Assembly: GCF_000612505.1 (NCBI RefSeq)
Contig: NZ_CP004078.1
Location: 15,001 to 79,000, forward strand
DNA from: Paenibacillus sabinae T27
Lineage (GTDB): Bacteria > Bacillota > Bacilli > Paenibacillales > Paenibacillaceae
Direction of reading: 5' to 3'
Length of the DNA: 64,000 nucleotides
Shown piece by piece: positions 36,116-44,959 of this stretch. Within the stretch, counting starts at the first letter, position 1. Each line of letters opens with the position of its first letter. The notes under the pieces are model-generated. The model saw nothing but the letters and a program-made list of their open reading frames with translations. It had not been told where the DNA came from and did no database searches. A program made the translations under genes and the position numbers.

Positions 36116-36400
36116 ATGATCGAACCTGGAAGAACCGTCAAGCAGCATGATGTGCATATGCGAAGCCGCAAGGCAGTGGATTTAACGGGCGTGCAAAATG
36201 TGGAGAGCTTTGACAGCGGGGAGTTTCTGCTTCAGACGGAGCTTGGAACGCTCAGCATTCGCGGCAGCCATTTACATATCAAGAACCTCAGTCTGGAGAA
36301 CGGGCTGCTGTCACTGGAAGGAAATGTCCATTCTTTGATTTACCTTGAACCGGGAGCGAAGGGTAAAAATAAAGGGCTGCTCGGCAAACTGTTCAAATGA
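36116..36400 (+). CDS. yabP: Sporulation protein YabP
   Basis: This encodes 94 residues of the YabP/YqfC family (HDVHMRSRKAVDLTGVQNVE, then LGTLSIRGSHLHIKNLSLE). In B. subtilis yabP is a sigma-E gene needed with yabQ for normal spore cortex formation. AGGAGAGGGGG precedes the start; a CATAAATT at 36080-36087 could be a sigma-E -10, but the -35 is poor. Its stop overlaps the yabQ ATG by four bases (ATGA). Confidence 0.9.
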   Translation: MIEPGRTVKQHDVHMRSRKAVDLTGVQNVESFDSGEFLLQTELGTLSIRGSHLHIKNLSLENGLLSLEGNVHSLIYLEPGAKGKNKGLLGKLFK

Positions 36401-36960
36401 ATCCGGCCGTCCAGTGGATGACGCTGCTGTACATGATCGCCGCCGGGGCATCGATGGGTGTGGCCTTCGACGGCTACCGGGTAGTGTCGCTGAGGCTGCG
36501 GTTTCCCGGATGGCTGAACGCGGTGCTCGATCTTCTCTACTGGCTGGCATCGGCTCTTCTTGTGTTCAGGCTCCTGTACGCTGGAAATCAGGGGCAGCTG
36601 CGCTTCTACGCTTTTGTCGGATTATTTCTGGGCGTGTGGGCTTATTTTTTAATCTTCAGTGTCACGGTGCAGAAATTTGTGGTAATGTTAATTCAAACGG
36701 TGGCTTGGATATGGAAGCTGCTGACAAAGCTGCTGGGAATTCTGGTCGGCCTGCCGCTGCTGTGGCTGTGGAAGCTTACATGGGGACTGGTGCGGCTGAT
36801 TGGCCGTATTCTGCTCTTTATGCTAAAGCTGCTGCTCCGGCTGACCAAGCCTTTATGGATTTTTCCCGTCAGATGGTTGTCTCCGGCTTATCGAAGGCTG
36901 CTGAGCAGCGCTCCGGTCGCCAAATTAACGGAATTTATTGCCGCAAAAAGAAAACGCTGA
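36397..36960 (+). CDS. yabQ: Spore cortex biosynthesis protein YabQ
   Basis: This encodes 187 residues. The hydrophobic N-terminal half has about four predicted membrane segments (about residues 5-25, 42-60, 70-90 and 92-110), followed by a basic amphipathic region. YabQ localises to the forespore outer membrane and is needed for cortex assembly in B. subtilis. It lies in the conserved yabP-yabQ-divIC string and is coupled to yabP by a four-base overlap. The sequence is fast-evolving, so the call relies partly on context. Confidence 0.88.
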   Translation: MNPAVQWMTLLYMIAAGASMGVAFDGYRVVSLRLRFPGWLNAVLDLLYWLASALLVFRLLYAGNQGQLRFYAFVGLFLGVWAYFLIFSVTVQKFVVMLIQTVAWIWKLLTKLLGILVGLPLLWLWKLTWGLVRLIGRILLFMLKLLLRLTKPLWIFPVRWLSPAYRRLLSSAPVAKLTEFIAAKRKR

Positions 36961-36981
36961 CCTTGAAACGGGAGGACTTGC

Positions 36982-37311
36982 ATGAACAGATATACTCCGG
37001 AACCGAAACAGCCTGGCGGGAGCGCATCCGCTGTGGGAGCCAAGAGACGCAGGCTGATCTGGATCGTTCTGATGGCGGTATTTTTTGGCTGGGCGGGATA
37101 TATTTTCTTCGCTCAGAGCGCCCTGATTTCGGACAAGAAGCAGGAACTCGCACAGAAGCAGGAGAGCAGCAAGCAGGTCACCGACTCGCTGAGCCAGCTG
37201 AAATACGAGGTATCCCGTCTGAACGACAACGAGTATATCGGCCAATTGGCGCGCAAGTGGTTTAACATGTACCCCAAAGGCGAAGTTCCTATCCGGACCG
37301 AGCAACCCTGA
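36982..37311 (+). CDS. divIC: Cell division protein DivIC (FtsB-like)
   Basis: This encodes a 109-residue bitopic membrane protein: a basic N-terminal cytoplasmic tail, one membrane span (about residues 24-46), an extracytoplasmic coiled coil (about residues 50-85) and a short FtsB-type end (EYIGQLARKWFNMYPKGE). DivIC works with FtsL and DivIB in the divisome. The RBS is CGGGAGGA. It is the last gene of the yabP-yabQ-divIC string, with a separate promoter for yabR downstream. Confidence 0.91.
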   Translation: MNRYTPEPKQPGGSASAVGAKRRRLIWIVLMAVFFGWAGYIFFAQSALISDKKQELAQKQESSKQVTDSLSQLKYEVSRLNDNEYIGQLARKWFNMYPKGEVPIRTEQP

Positions 37312-37346
37312 GCAATAAGCCGGCAAAAAAGGGGCATTTCGCTCTG

Positions 37347-37375
37347 TTGCCTTGCTTTGCTCTTTCCTGTATAAT
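37347..37375 (+). promoter_or_regulatory. Promoter of yabR
   Basis: TTGCCT (37347-37352) and a perfect TATAAT (37370-37375) are separated by 17 nt, about 70 nt before yabR. Confidence 0.6.
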
Positions 37376-37442
37376 CAAATCACCGCAGACTGGATTTTAA
37401 TCGGGAAGTCTGTACATTCTTAAGGGAGGATCATTTTATTCT

Positions 37443-37931
37443 ATGGCAATTGAAGTGGGCACCAAGTTAGAGGGCAAGGTGACAGGCATTACGCATTTCG
37501 GAGCGTTTGTAGATCTGTCAGGAGGTGTCACAGGTCTCGTTCACATCTCGGAAATCGCCGATAATTACGTCAAGGATGTCAACGATCATCTGAAGATTAA
37601 TGATGTGGTAACGGTTAAGGTGATCAATGTCGACAAGGACGGCAAGATCGGACTTTCCATCAAGCAGGCTGTTGACAAGCCGGCATCGGAAGTTCGTCCG
37701 CCAAGAGCCCCAAGACCGGATCGTCCAAGCGGTGGAGACCGTTTCGGCGGCGGTGGTGGTGGCGGAGGCTACAATCGTGAACGGGGAGGGCGTCCATTCA
37801 AGCCTGCAGCCGGTAAACCTTCATTTGAGGATAAAATGTCACGCTTCCTTAAAGACAGTGAAGAACGTATGTCTTCTCTTAAGAAGAACACGGAAGGCAA
37901 ACGCGGCGGCCGTGGAGCCAAACGCGTCTAA
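37443..37931 (+). CDS. yabR: S1-domain RNA-binding protein YabR with a glycine-rich tail
   Basis: This encodes 162 residues. An N-terminal S1 domain (residues 1-75; GTKLEGKVTGITHFGAFVDL, LVHISEIADNYVKDVNDHL) is followed by an Arg/Pro-rich linker. Then comes a poly-Gly block (residues 101-108) with RG-type motifs, and a basic tail. B. subtilis YabR and its relatives bind RNA; a defined role is lacking. The glycine/arginine-rich region suggests extra RNA contacts. It has its own TATAAT promoter and a terminator. Confidence 0.91.
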   Translation: MAIEVGTKLEGKVTGITHFGAFVDLSGGVTGLVHISEIADNYVKDVNDHLKINDVVTVKVINVDKDGKIGLSIKQAVDKPASEVRPPRAPRPDRPSGGDRFGGGGGGGGYNRERGGRPFKPAAGKPSFEDKMSRFLKDSEERMSSLKKNTEGKRGGRGAKRV

Positions 37932-37951
37932 CCTCATACTACAATTCAAAT

Positions 37952-37987
37952 AAACCGCAGGGCCTCTGGCCGTATGCGGTTTTTTTC
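37952..37987 (+). terminator. Rho-independent terminator after yabR
   Basis: AACCGCA pairs with TGCGGTT around an inner GGCC-TCT-GGCC hairpin, followed by a T run. The stretch from here to the spoIIE start (about 460 bp) holds only the Spo0A-type promoter region described separately and a short inverted repeat GTCCCG...CGGGAC near 38222-38254. No tRNA genes are present, although B. subtilis has some at this point. Confidence 0.85.
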
Positions 37988-38274
37988 TGTGTCGGCCCGG
38001 CCTGCAGCCGGCTTTTCCGCTTCCGGTTATTCCCGGGAATGAGGTTTTTCCCGATTTTTTTGAAAGCGTTCTCTATTTACCCCGATATGCCTATTATTTT
38101 GTCGCCCGCTTGGAAATTTGCGACAGCATCCATGGGAATTCAGCTAAAGCTTGGAGCGTTTGCTGACGAATAGAAGTCTCCTAATTATGTAAAAAATTGG
38201 TCGTAAACCAGCTGTAAAGACTGTCCCGCAAGGAAAAAAGCGGTTTTCGGGACGGCCGGAACACCGCCTAATTT

Positions 38275-38341
38275 TGTCGGAAATTTCTTCTGGACGACCG
38301 TCTTGTTCTGACAAACTTTCCAAGTTGGCCACGCTTATAAT
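38275..38341 (+). promoter_or_regulatory. Spo0A-type promoter of spoIIE
   Basis: A perfect TATAAT (38336-38341) has no -35 at 17 nt. CTGACA (38308-38313) stands 22 nt upstream, the stretched spacing characteristic of Spo0A-activated sigma-A promoters such as spoIIG and spoIIE. TGTCGGA (38275-38281), one mismatch from a 0A box, lies 27 nt further upstream, and a reversed near-match (TTCTGACAAA) overlaps the -35. Confidence 0.55.
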
Positions 38342-38446
38342 GAGTACCACAAGAAGGGACGGCTTCGCTTCCTTGGGGCACTTGCTTTCGAGGCAACGGC
38401 ACCGCGGGCCTTGTTCTTTAAATTTAAACGGGTGGTGTTCATCAAT

Positions 38447-40954
38447 ATGGGCAAAAGCAATGTGGTGAGTTTTCAGGAGTGGACAAGAGTGGAAGACGGC
38501 ATGGAGGAAGAGAAAGCAGCATGGGGAGAGCGGTTCAAAGCATGGGGCAAGCACCAGCGTATTCTTCGTATGCTGGACACGAAAAAATGGATGCTGCTGC
38601 TCGGCTTCATGGGATTTCTGCTTGGACGAGCCATGATCCTGAACGAGTTGTCCCCGTTTGCTGCAGCCTTTTTCGCCATCATCGTTTTTATGCGCAAAGA
38701 TTGCACGATTCCGGTCGGAGCCGCGATTCTTGCAGGTAGCTTGTATACTCCGTTTCCCGGCATATTCACGATAGCGGCCGAGCTTATCGTATTTATTCTT
38801 CTCTATAAAGGGATGGAGGCTTTCCAGCGAATTGATCTGGCCTACGCGCCGGTGATGGTCTTTGTCTCGTCCTTTATGGTCGGGCTGTTCCAGACGATTA
38901 TCGGTCCTACGCTCTCCTGGTATCCGCTGATGATGACCACGCTCAACGCTCTGCTTGCTTTTGTGCTGACGCTTGTCTTCGTGCAAGCGCTACCGGTGCT
39001 GACCTATAGACAAAAAAGCCGCGTGCTGCGAAATGAGGAAATCCTATGCCTGATTATTATGCTGGCCTCCATTATGACCGGCCTCGTGGGCTGGAAAATA
39101 GGCGGATTATCGCTGGAGCATATCCTGTCTCGCTACCTGATTCTGATGTTCGCCATGGCCGGAGGGGCCCCGCTCGGCGCGGCGGTCGGCGTCGTGACGG
39201 GCCTGATCCTCAGCTTGGCTGATATCGGGGCGATCTACCAGATGAGCCTGCTTGCGTTCTCGGGTATGCTGGCGGGTATGCTTCAGGGCGGCCGAAAAGG
39301 CGCGGTCGCTTTGGGGATGCTGCTTGGTTCCAGCATTCTGTCCGTCTATTTCAGCGGACCGGGTGATATGATGAACTCCACCTGGGAGACGTGCGCGGCG
39401 ATACTGCTCTTCCTCGCGACCCCCCGGGCCATCATTAAGGCCATTGCCAAATATGTGCCCGGCACGAGCGATCACAGCCGCTCTCAACATGAATATGCGC
39501 GGCGGGTTCGCGATATTACCGCGGAGCGGGTGACCCAGTTCTCCCAGGTGTTCCGGCAGCTCTCCACCAGCTTCGGCCAGATTCCGTCTGCCGGCGAAGC
39601 TGGCAAAACGACCCGGGAGTTGGAGCATTTCATGAATGCGGTCACGGAAGAGACCTGCTCCAGCTGCATCCGCCGCTCGCACTGCTGGGATTCGAAGTTC
39701 TATCAGACGTATAAGTATATGACCGATATGATGACCACGGTCGAAGAGAATCCGGAGATTTCAGCGGCGCGGCTGCCCGCGGAATGGGCGCGGATCTGCG
39801 GCAAGACGGACGAAGTTCTGGAGGTGATGCGGAGCCAATATTATCTGTACGAGCATGATATGCGCTGGAAGAGACAAATATACGACAGCCGCAAATTTGT
39901 AGCCGAGCAGCTCTCCGGCGTATCGCAGGTGATGGACGATCTGGCAAGGGAAATCAAACGCGAGGGGCAGGCGCTCTACCGGCAGGAAGCGCAAATCCGT
40001 CAAGCGCTGGAGAAGCTGGGCCTGTCCATCCACAGCATTGATATTGTCAGCCTCGATCCCGGGCGCGTGGAAATTGAGGTCATTCACGCCTACAACCGGG
40101 GCTTCGACGAATCCCGCAAAATGATTGCCCCGCTGCTGTCCGATATATTGGAGGAAAATATCTCGGTGAAGAGCGAAACGGCGATGAACAGCCGCGACGG
40201 CCTGTCGACCGTTACCTTTGGCTCGGCCAAAGCGTTTGAGGTTAGTACCGGCGTAGCCGGGGCCGCCAAGGGCGGGGACATGCTGTCCGGAGACAGCTTC
40301 AGCACGGCCGAACTCGGCAACGGGACATTCGCGGTGTCTGTCAGCGACGGTATGGGCAACGGGGAGCGGGCCCGGATGGAGAGCAGCGCGGCGCTCGGCA
40401 TGCTGGAGAAGCTGCTGCAGTCCGGCATGGATGAGAAGCTGGCGGTGAAGTCCGTGAATTCAATTCTGCTGCTGCGTTCGCCGGAGGATTTTTACGCCAC
40501 CGTGGACATGGCGCTGATCGATCAGTATTCCGCGCAGACGACCTTTATGAAGATTGCCTCGGCGCCCAGCTTCATTAAGCGGGGAAGCGAAGTCATTCCG
40601 ATTACGGCAAGCAATCTTCCGATCGGCATCATTCAGGATATTGAGGTCGATTTCGTGACGATGCAGCTGCGGGCAGGCGATATTCTGATTATGATGACCG
40701 ACGGCATTTACGATGCGCCCGGCTACGCTGTTAATAAGGAGGCATGGATGAAGCGGATGATTCAGGAGCTGGAGAGCAGCGATCCTCAGGAAATCGCCGA
40801 TACTCTGCTGGAGAAGGTCATCCGTTATCAGGGCAATACAATTCATGACGATATGACGATTGTGGTCAGCCGCATCGAGCACTACCAGCCGGAATGGTCA
40901 ACTCTGCATATACCGGGACTCTCCCGGATGGAGCGGCCGCGCACAGTGAGCTGA
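38447..40954 (+). CDS. spoIIE: Stage II sporulation protein E (PP2C-type phosphatase)
   Basis: SpoIIE dephosphorylates SpoIIAA to release sigma-F in the forespore, and it also interacts with FtsZ. The protein has 835 residues. The N-terminal third is about ten membrane spans (about residues 45-320), then a central FtsZ-interacting region. The C-terminal PP2C domain has VSDGMGNGERARMESSAALG and MMTDGIYDAPGY with the metal-binding aspartates. ATG 38447 follows GGTGGTG by 9 nt; an ATG at 38411 in frame is less likely. A Spo0A-type promoter lies upstream. Confidence 0.94.
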   Translation: MGKSNVVSFQEWTRVEDGMEEEKAAWGERFKAWGKHQRILRMLDTKKWMLLLGFMGFLLGRAMILNELSPFAAAFFAIIVFMRKDCTIPVGAAILAGSLYTPFPGIFTIAAELIVFILLYKGMEAFQRIDLAYAPVMVFVSSFMVGLFQTIIGPTLSWYPLMMTTLNALLAFVLTLVFVQALPVLTYRQKSRVLRNEEILCLIIMLASIMTGLVGWKIGGLSLEHILSRYLILMFAMAGGAPLGAAVGVVTGLILSLADIGAIYQMSLLAFSGMLAGMLQGGRKGAVALGMLLGSSILSVYFSGPGDMMNSTWETCAAILLFLATPRAIIKAIAKYVPGTSDHSRSQHEYARRVRDITAERVTQFSQVFRQLSTSFGQIPSAGEAGKTTRELEHFMNAVTEETCSSCIRRSHCWDSKFYQTYKYMTDMMTTVEENPEISAARLPAEWARICGKTDEVLEVMRSQYYLYEHDMRWKRQIYDSRKFVAEQLSGVSQVMDDLAREIKREGQALYRQEAQIRQALEKLGLSIHSIDIVSLDPGRVEIEVIHAYNRGFDESRKMIAPLLSDILEENISVKSETAMNSRDGLSTVTFGSAKAFEVSTGVAGAAKGGDMLSGDSFSTAELGNGTFAVSVSDGMGNGERARMESSAALGMLEKLLQSGMDEKLAVKSVNSILLLRSPEDFYATVDMALIDQYSAQTTFMKIASAPSFIKRGSEVIPITASNLPIGIIQDIEVDFVTMQLRAGDILIMMTDGIYDAPGYAVNKEAWMKRMIQELESSDPQEIADTLLEKVIRYQGNTIHDDMTIVVSRIEHYQPEWSTLHIPGLSRMERPRTVS

Positions 40955-40998
40955 CTGGCATTTTGCTTTAACCGCTTGTTCCTCCCGCATTCTGCCGC

Positions 40999-41028
40999 GT
41001 TTGGAATCTCTCAACCCAGGGCATACTA
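40999..41028 (+). promoter_or_regulatory. Sigma-F-like promoter of yabS-yabT
   Basis: GTTTG (40999-41003) matches GYWTA in four of five positions. Exactly 15 nt later GGGCATACTA (41019-41028) matches the -10 consensus except at one position. It lies about 40 nt before the yabS ATG. yabT is expressed in the forespore in B. subtilis. Confidence 0.45.
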
Positions 41029-41069
41029 GAGAAGAGAGATTTCATTTAAAAAGCGGGAGGAATACGGAC

Positions 41070-41810
41070 ATGAAGCAAATATTGCTTATAACCGACGGAT
41101 GCTCGAATGTAGGGGAAAGCCCGGTGATGGCGGCGGCGCACGCTCTTCAGGACGGGATAACGGTCAATGTGATTGGGGTTATCGACTATGGAACGATTGG
41201 CGAGCTGGGCGGCCGGGAGATTGAAGAGATCGCCAAAGCGGGCGGCGGCCTCAGCCGGATTGTGGGGACCCCCCAGCTGGCGCAGACGATGCAGATGATG
41301 ACCCGCAAGACGGTGGTTCAGACGATTCAGCAGGCGGTTAATAAGGAGGTGAAAAAAATTCTGGGCGACGGCTCCTTGGAGGATCTGCCTCCGGCCAAAC
41401 GTTCCCAGGTGGTAACGGTAGTCGACGATCTCAGTGAGAAGGCGGCGCTGCGGATTGCGCTCCTGATCGATGCCAGCGCCAGCATGAAGCCGAAGCTCGC
41501 GGCGGTGGAGGACGCGATCCGCGATCTGGCGCTCAGCCTCGAAGCCAGGGAGGGCATCAGCGAAATTTCCGTGTTCCATTTTCCGGGCTCTACAGGTGAA
41601 CCAGCCGTGCTCGATATGGACTGGAGTATGAATGTATCGGATATCCGTACGCTGTTTGGCCGAATCCGAATGAAGGGGGCGACGCCGACGGGACCGGCGA
41701 TTTTCAAGGTGCTTGAACATTTCCGGTATGGTACACTAAATGAACATCAAGGCCGCATGGCGGCACACTTGGATGAAGAAGAAGGGATGCCTGGTGGATA
41801 TGTCGTCTAA
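41070..41810 (+). CDS. yabS: VWA-domain protein YabS
   Basis: This encodes 246 residues resembling a von Willebrand factor A fold in two parts: KQILLITDGCSNVGESPVMA at the N-terminus, and LRIALLIDASASMKPKLAAV with a MIDAS-type DxSxS near residues 137-141, plus GATPTGPAI. No enzymatic function is known. The RBS GCGGGAGGA fixes ATG 41070; a longer frame from 41001 overlaps the promoter. It overlaps the downstream kinase gene yabT, which suggests the two proteins act together. Confidence 0.87.
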   Translation: MKQILLITDGCSNVGESPVMAAAHALQDGITVNVIGVIDYGTIGELGGREIEEIAKAGGGLSRIVGTPQLAQTMQMMTRKTVVQTIQQAVNKEVKKILGDGSLEDLPPAKRSQVVTVVDDLSEKAALRIALLIDASASMKPKLAAVEDAIRDLALSLEAREGISEISVFHFPGSTGEPAVLDMDWSMNVSDIRTLFGRIRMKGATPTGPAIFKVLEHFRYGTLNEHQGRMAAHLDEEEGMPGGYVV

Positions 41811-42735
41811 TCCGCCCCGTTCTCCCGGGGATGTCATTGTCGGCAAGTGGAGGGGGAACCGCTATGTCGTGGAACGGCTGCTCGGACAAGGCGCAAACGG
41901 TACGGTATATCTGGTGAGCCGGGAGGGTAGACGGGAGAAGTACGCGCTCAAAATCGGATACGATGCGCTCGATCTCCAGTCGGAGATCAACGTGCTGACC
42001 TCGCTTCAATCCTGCCGCGCGCGGCAGGATTGGCGGGACAGAAAGGCATCTCCGCTCGCTTCCTATTTTTTGGAATCGGACGATGCCGCCGAGGGGGGAT
42101 TTCCTTTTTACGTTATGCGCTATGTGCAAGGTATGCCGCTGCATTATTTTCTGTCCAGGAAAGGTTCCTCCTGGCTTGGCCTGATCGGACTGAAGCTGCT
42201 CGAGCGACTGCGGGGACTGCATGAGTGCGGGTTCATCTTCGGTGATCTGAAGCCGGAAAATATTGTGGTGTCAGAGTACGGCGAAGCCGAGCTGATCGAT
42301 TTCGGAGGAGCGGGTCCCATCGGCCGCAGCGTGAAGCAGTTCACGGAGTGGCATGACCGCGGCTTCTGGAACGCTGGCAGCCGGATCGGGGACGAAGGCT
42401 ATGATTTGTTCGCCTTCGCGGTGCTCTGCCTGCGCCTTCTCGACGAGACTGGGATGAAACAGGCGGTACGACAGCTCCCGCAGACCCGAAGCGCCGAAGA
42501 TCTGGTTAAGCTTGCGAATAAGCTCTCCGACAAAAAGCTGGCCTCTTGGCTCAGGACGGCGCTGAAAGGCGGATTTTCCTCGTCGAAGCAGGCCAGAGAC
42601 TTGTGGAGAAGCCATGTGTACGAATCCCGGACGGTCAAGCATGAGCCGATGGCGACCCCGCGCTGGCTGACGGGCGCCTTTGCACTGTCGCTGTGTCTGC
42701 TGGCTTTTACCGTTTACTGGATTTATCGTTTTTAA
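41794..42735 (+). CDS. yabT: Hanks-type Ser/Thr kinase YabT, membrane-anchored
   Basis: This encodes 313 residues. Kinase motifs are LLGQGANGTVYLV (glycine loop), YALKIGYD (VAIK-type lysine), GDLKPENIVV (catalytic loop) and LIDFGGAG (DFG). The HRD arginine is replaced: the loop reads IFGDLKPEN. A single C-terminal membrane span (about residues 290-312) ends the protein. B. subtilis YabT phosphorylates RecA and other DNA proteins in the forespore and is stimulated by DNA. The start is uncertain: GTG 41794 has GAAGGG 7 nt upstream, and ATG 41800 and ATG 41773 are alternatives. It overlaps yabS by 17 nt. Confidence 0.87.
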   Translation: MDMSSNPPRSPGDVIVGKWRGNRYVVERLLGQGANGTVYLVSREGRREKYALKIGYDALDLQSEINVLTSLQSCRARQDWRDRKASPLASYFLESDDAAEGGFPFYVMRYVQGMPLHYFLSRKGSSWLGLIGLKLLERLRGLHECGFIFGDLKPENIVVSEYGEAELIDFGGAGPIGRSVKQFTEWHDRGFWNAGSRIGDEGYDLFAFAVLCLRLLDETGMKQAVRQLPQTRSAEDLVKLANKLSDKKLASWLRTALKGGFSSSKQARDLWRSHVYESRTVKHEPMATPRWLTGAFALSLCLLAFTVYWIYRF

Positions 42736-42826
42736 TATTCTATATTATACATACGGTAGGCATGCCGATTCATGCCGTTATCAAGCCGCGGGCTACTCTG
42801 CGGCCGGGCAGGGAAGGAAGCCGGCT

Positions 42827-44251
42827 ATGGCCATATGGAATGAACTGTTGGAGTCGGTGATGGACGCTGCAGCCGAGCACGGGCTGTGGGAGCCTGGAGA
42901 CGTCATTGTAGTCGCAGTGTCCGGAGGGCCGGATTCTGTGGCTCTTTTGCATGTATTGCATGAAATATCCGTAAGCCGGATGCCGCTCACTCTGATTTGT
43001 GCGCATGTGAACCACGGGTTCCGCGCGGAGTCGGCAGAGGAGGCTGAGTTGGTGCGAAGTATTGCCGAAGGGCTTGGAATCCCCTTTGAACTCGCCGAAC
43101 TCGATATTCCTTCTTTTATGAAGGAAAGCGGCCTCGGGCCGCAGGAAGCGGCAAGGGAGAAGCGTTATGAGTTCCTGCTCGATACGGCAAGGCGCCGGGG
43201 AGCGCGTTCCATTGCTCTCGCCCATCATGAAGGCGACCAGGCCGAGACGGTGCTGATGCGGCTGCTGCGCGGCAGCGGGCTGTCGGGGCTTGCGGGAATG
43301 CGGTTCAAGAGAACCGAAAAAAACGTGGAACTTATCCGTCCTTTTCTTCGTATTAACAAAGCGGCGATTCTGGAGGTGTGTCGGCAGCGGGGCTACCGCT
43401 ATGCGGAAGATCCCAGCAATGAACAGACGAAGTACACGCGCAACGCGGTCAGGCTGGAGGTACTTCCCTTTCTAACCGGCTACAGTCCGCAGCTGGGCCG
43501 ATCGCTTACGCAGCTGGCGGAAATCGCCGGCGCGGAGGACGATTTTATGGAAGCGGCGGCCGCCGAATGCTTTGCCGGGAACGTTCGTCAGGAACAGGGC
43601 AAATGCACCCTGGACAGAGCTGATTTTACCGCTCTACCCTCCGCTTTACAACGGCGTTTGATTAAACTAATATTAAATTATCTGTCGGCGGATACGCCGG
43701 AAATCGATTTTCCTAAGGTTGAATCCGTGAGGCGGGGAATACTGCAGGATCTGCCCACCGCCTGGAGTCTCGATTTGGGCCGCGGCTTAACCTGTATACG
43801 GCAGTATAACACCATTTATTTCTTATCCGCTCCTTTGGATCATCAGGCAAGCTACGTGTATCGCGTGTCTTCGCCGCAGCCCCGGATTGAACTGGGGGAG
43901 ATCGGCAAGGCAATTACGATGACGCTGGCACAGAGAGAGAATGAGGCGGTCCCGAGGGGAGAGGGCGGAAATCTGTCCGCCCGGTTCGACTATAAAGAGC
44001 TGGTCTTCCCGCTGATGATTCGTTCCAGATTGCCTGGAGATACCATGAAGGTCATGGGATTAAACGGAAGCAAAAAGGTAAAAGATATTTACATTGATGA
44101 CAAAATACCTTCTACCGAGCGATCACGCATTCCCCTTGTGTGTGACGGACTTGGCAATATCGTCTGGATTCCGGGTGTTCGCCGCTCTGTCCATGCCGCC
44201 GTCGGGGATGACACGGATTCGGTTCTGCTGCTGTCGATTGAAGACCTGTAG
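42827..44251 (+). CDS. tilS: tRNA(Ile)-lysidine synthetase
   Basis: TilS converts C34 of the CAU-anticodon isoleucine tRNA to lysidine. The N-terminal PP-loop ATPase motif SGGPDS and HVNHGFRAESAEEAELV are present, as are AHHEGDQAETVLMRLLRGSG and the C-terminal TilS domain (LMIRSRLPGDTMKVMGLNGS). The protein has 474 residues. ATG 42827 follows GAAGGAAG; the upstream ATG at 42680 lies within yabT. It precedes hpt and ftsH as in B. subtilis. Confidence 0.94.
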   Translation: MAIWNELLESVMDAAAEHGLWEPGDVIVVAVSGGPDSVALLHVLHEISVSRMPLTLICAHVNHGFRAESAEEAELVRSIAEGLGIPFELAELDIPSFMKESGLGPQEAAREKRYEFLLDTARRRGARSIALAHHEGDQAETVLMRLLRGSGLSGLAGMRFKRTEKNVELIRPFLRINKAAILEVCRQRGYRYAEDPSNEQTKYTRNAVRLEVLPFLTGYSPQLGRSLTQLAEIAGAEDDFMEAAAAECFAGNVRQEQGKCTLDRADFTALPSALQRRLIKLILNYLSADTPEIDFPKVESVRRGILQDLPTAWSLDLGRGLTCIRQYNTIYFLSAPLDHQASYVYRVSSPQPRIELGEIGKAITMTLAQRENEAVPRGEGGNLSARFDYKELVFPLMIRSRLPGDTMKVMGLNGSKKVKDIYIDDKIPSTERSRIPLVCDGLGNIVWIPGVRRSVHAAVGDDTDSVLLLSIEDL

Positions 44252-44309
44252 AGGATAACCGTAATGGCCGCAGACAGTTTTTCATAGTATAACTTAGGAG
44301 GTTCGCAGG

Positions 44310-44849
44310 TTGCAGAACGATATTCAGGAAATTTTGATCAGCGAAGATGAAATTCAAGACAGAATCAAAGAGCTTGGTGCCCAGCTGAGCGATGTATATG
44401 AGGGACGCACTCCTTTGGTCATTTGCGTGCTGAAAGGCGCGTTTATTTTTATGGCCGATTTGGTCAAAGCCATTTCAGTGCCGGTCGAGATGGACTTTAT
44501 GGCCGTATCCAGCTACGGAGCGACAACCAAATCTTCAGGTGTGGTGAAGATCATCAAGGATTTGGACGTTCCGGTCGATGGCCGCGATGTGCTGATTGTC
44601 GAGGATATTATCGACAGCGGGCTTACGCTGAGCTATCTGATTGAGCTGCTCCGCAATCGCAATGCCGCTTCGGTTTCCGTCGTGACCCTGTTTGATAAGC
44701 CGGCGGGACGTACCGTAAGCCTTGAGGCCGATTACACCGGTTTCGTCATCCCTGACGAGTTCATTGTGGGATACGGACTGGACTATGCCGAAAAGTATCG
44801 GAATCTCCCTTATATCGGGGTATTGAAGCCGGAGATTTACTCTAAATAA
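44310..44849 (+). CDS. hpt: Hypoxanthine phosphoribosyltransferase
   Basis: This salvages hypoxanthine and guanine to IMP and GMP using PRPP. The protein has 179 residues. The PRPP-binding loop is [20 protein letters not shown], and [15 protein letters not shown] is also family-typical. The start is TTG 44310 with TAGGAGGTT 8 nt upstream, a strong site. It lies between tilS and ftsH as in B. subtilis, where TilS and HprT also influence ftsH expression. Confidence 0.94.
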   Translation: MQNDIQEILISEDEIQDRIKELGAQLSDVYEGRTPLVICVLKGAFIFMADLVKAISVPVEMDFMAVSSYGATTKSSGVVKIIKDLDVPVDGRDVLIVEDIIDSGLTLSYLIELLRNRNAASVSVVTLFDKPAGRTVSLEADYTGFVIPDEFIVGYGLDYAEKYRNLPYIGVLKPEIYSK

Positions 44850-44900
44850 AACCATTGATCGCCTTGGTCTCCCGGATCATTTACCTAAAGCCGTCTCTAT

Positions 44901-44930
44901 TTGAGGCGCTCCGATAGGCTATGGTACAAT
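44901..44930 (+). promoter_or_regulatory. Promoter of ftsH
   Basis: TTGAGG (44901-44906) and TACAAT (44925-44930) are separated by 18 nt, 30 nt before the ftsH ATG. Confidence 0.5.
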
Positions 44931-44959
44931 AACTTAAGTGTTGCGAGAGGAGGTAGGGG

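Noticed and set aside
38221..38256. Inverted repeat GTCCCG...CGGGAC upstream of spoIIE as a terminator
   Set aside because: The loop is over 20 nt and no T run follows; yabR already has a good terminator further upstream.
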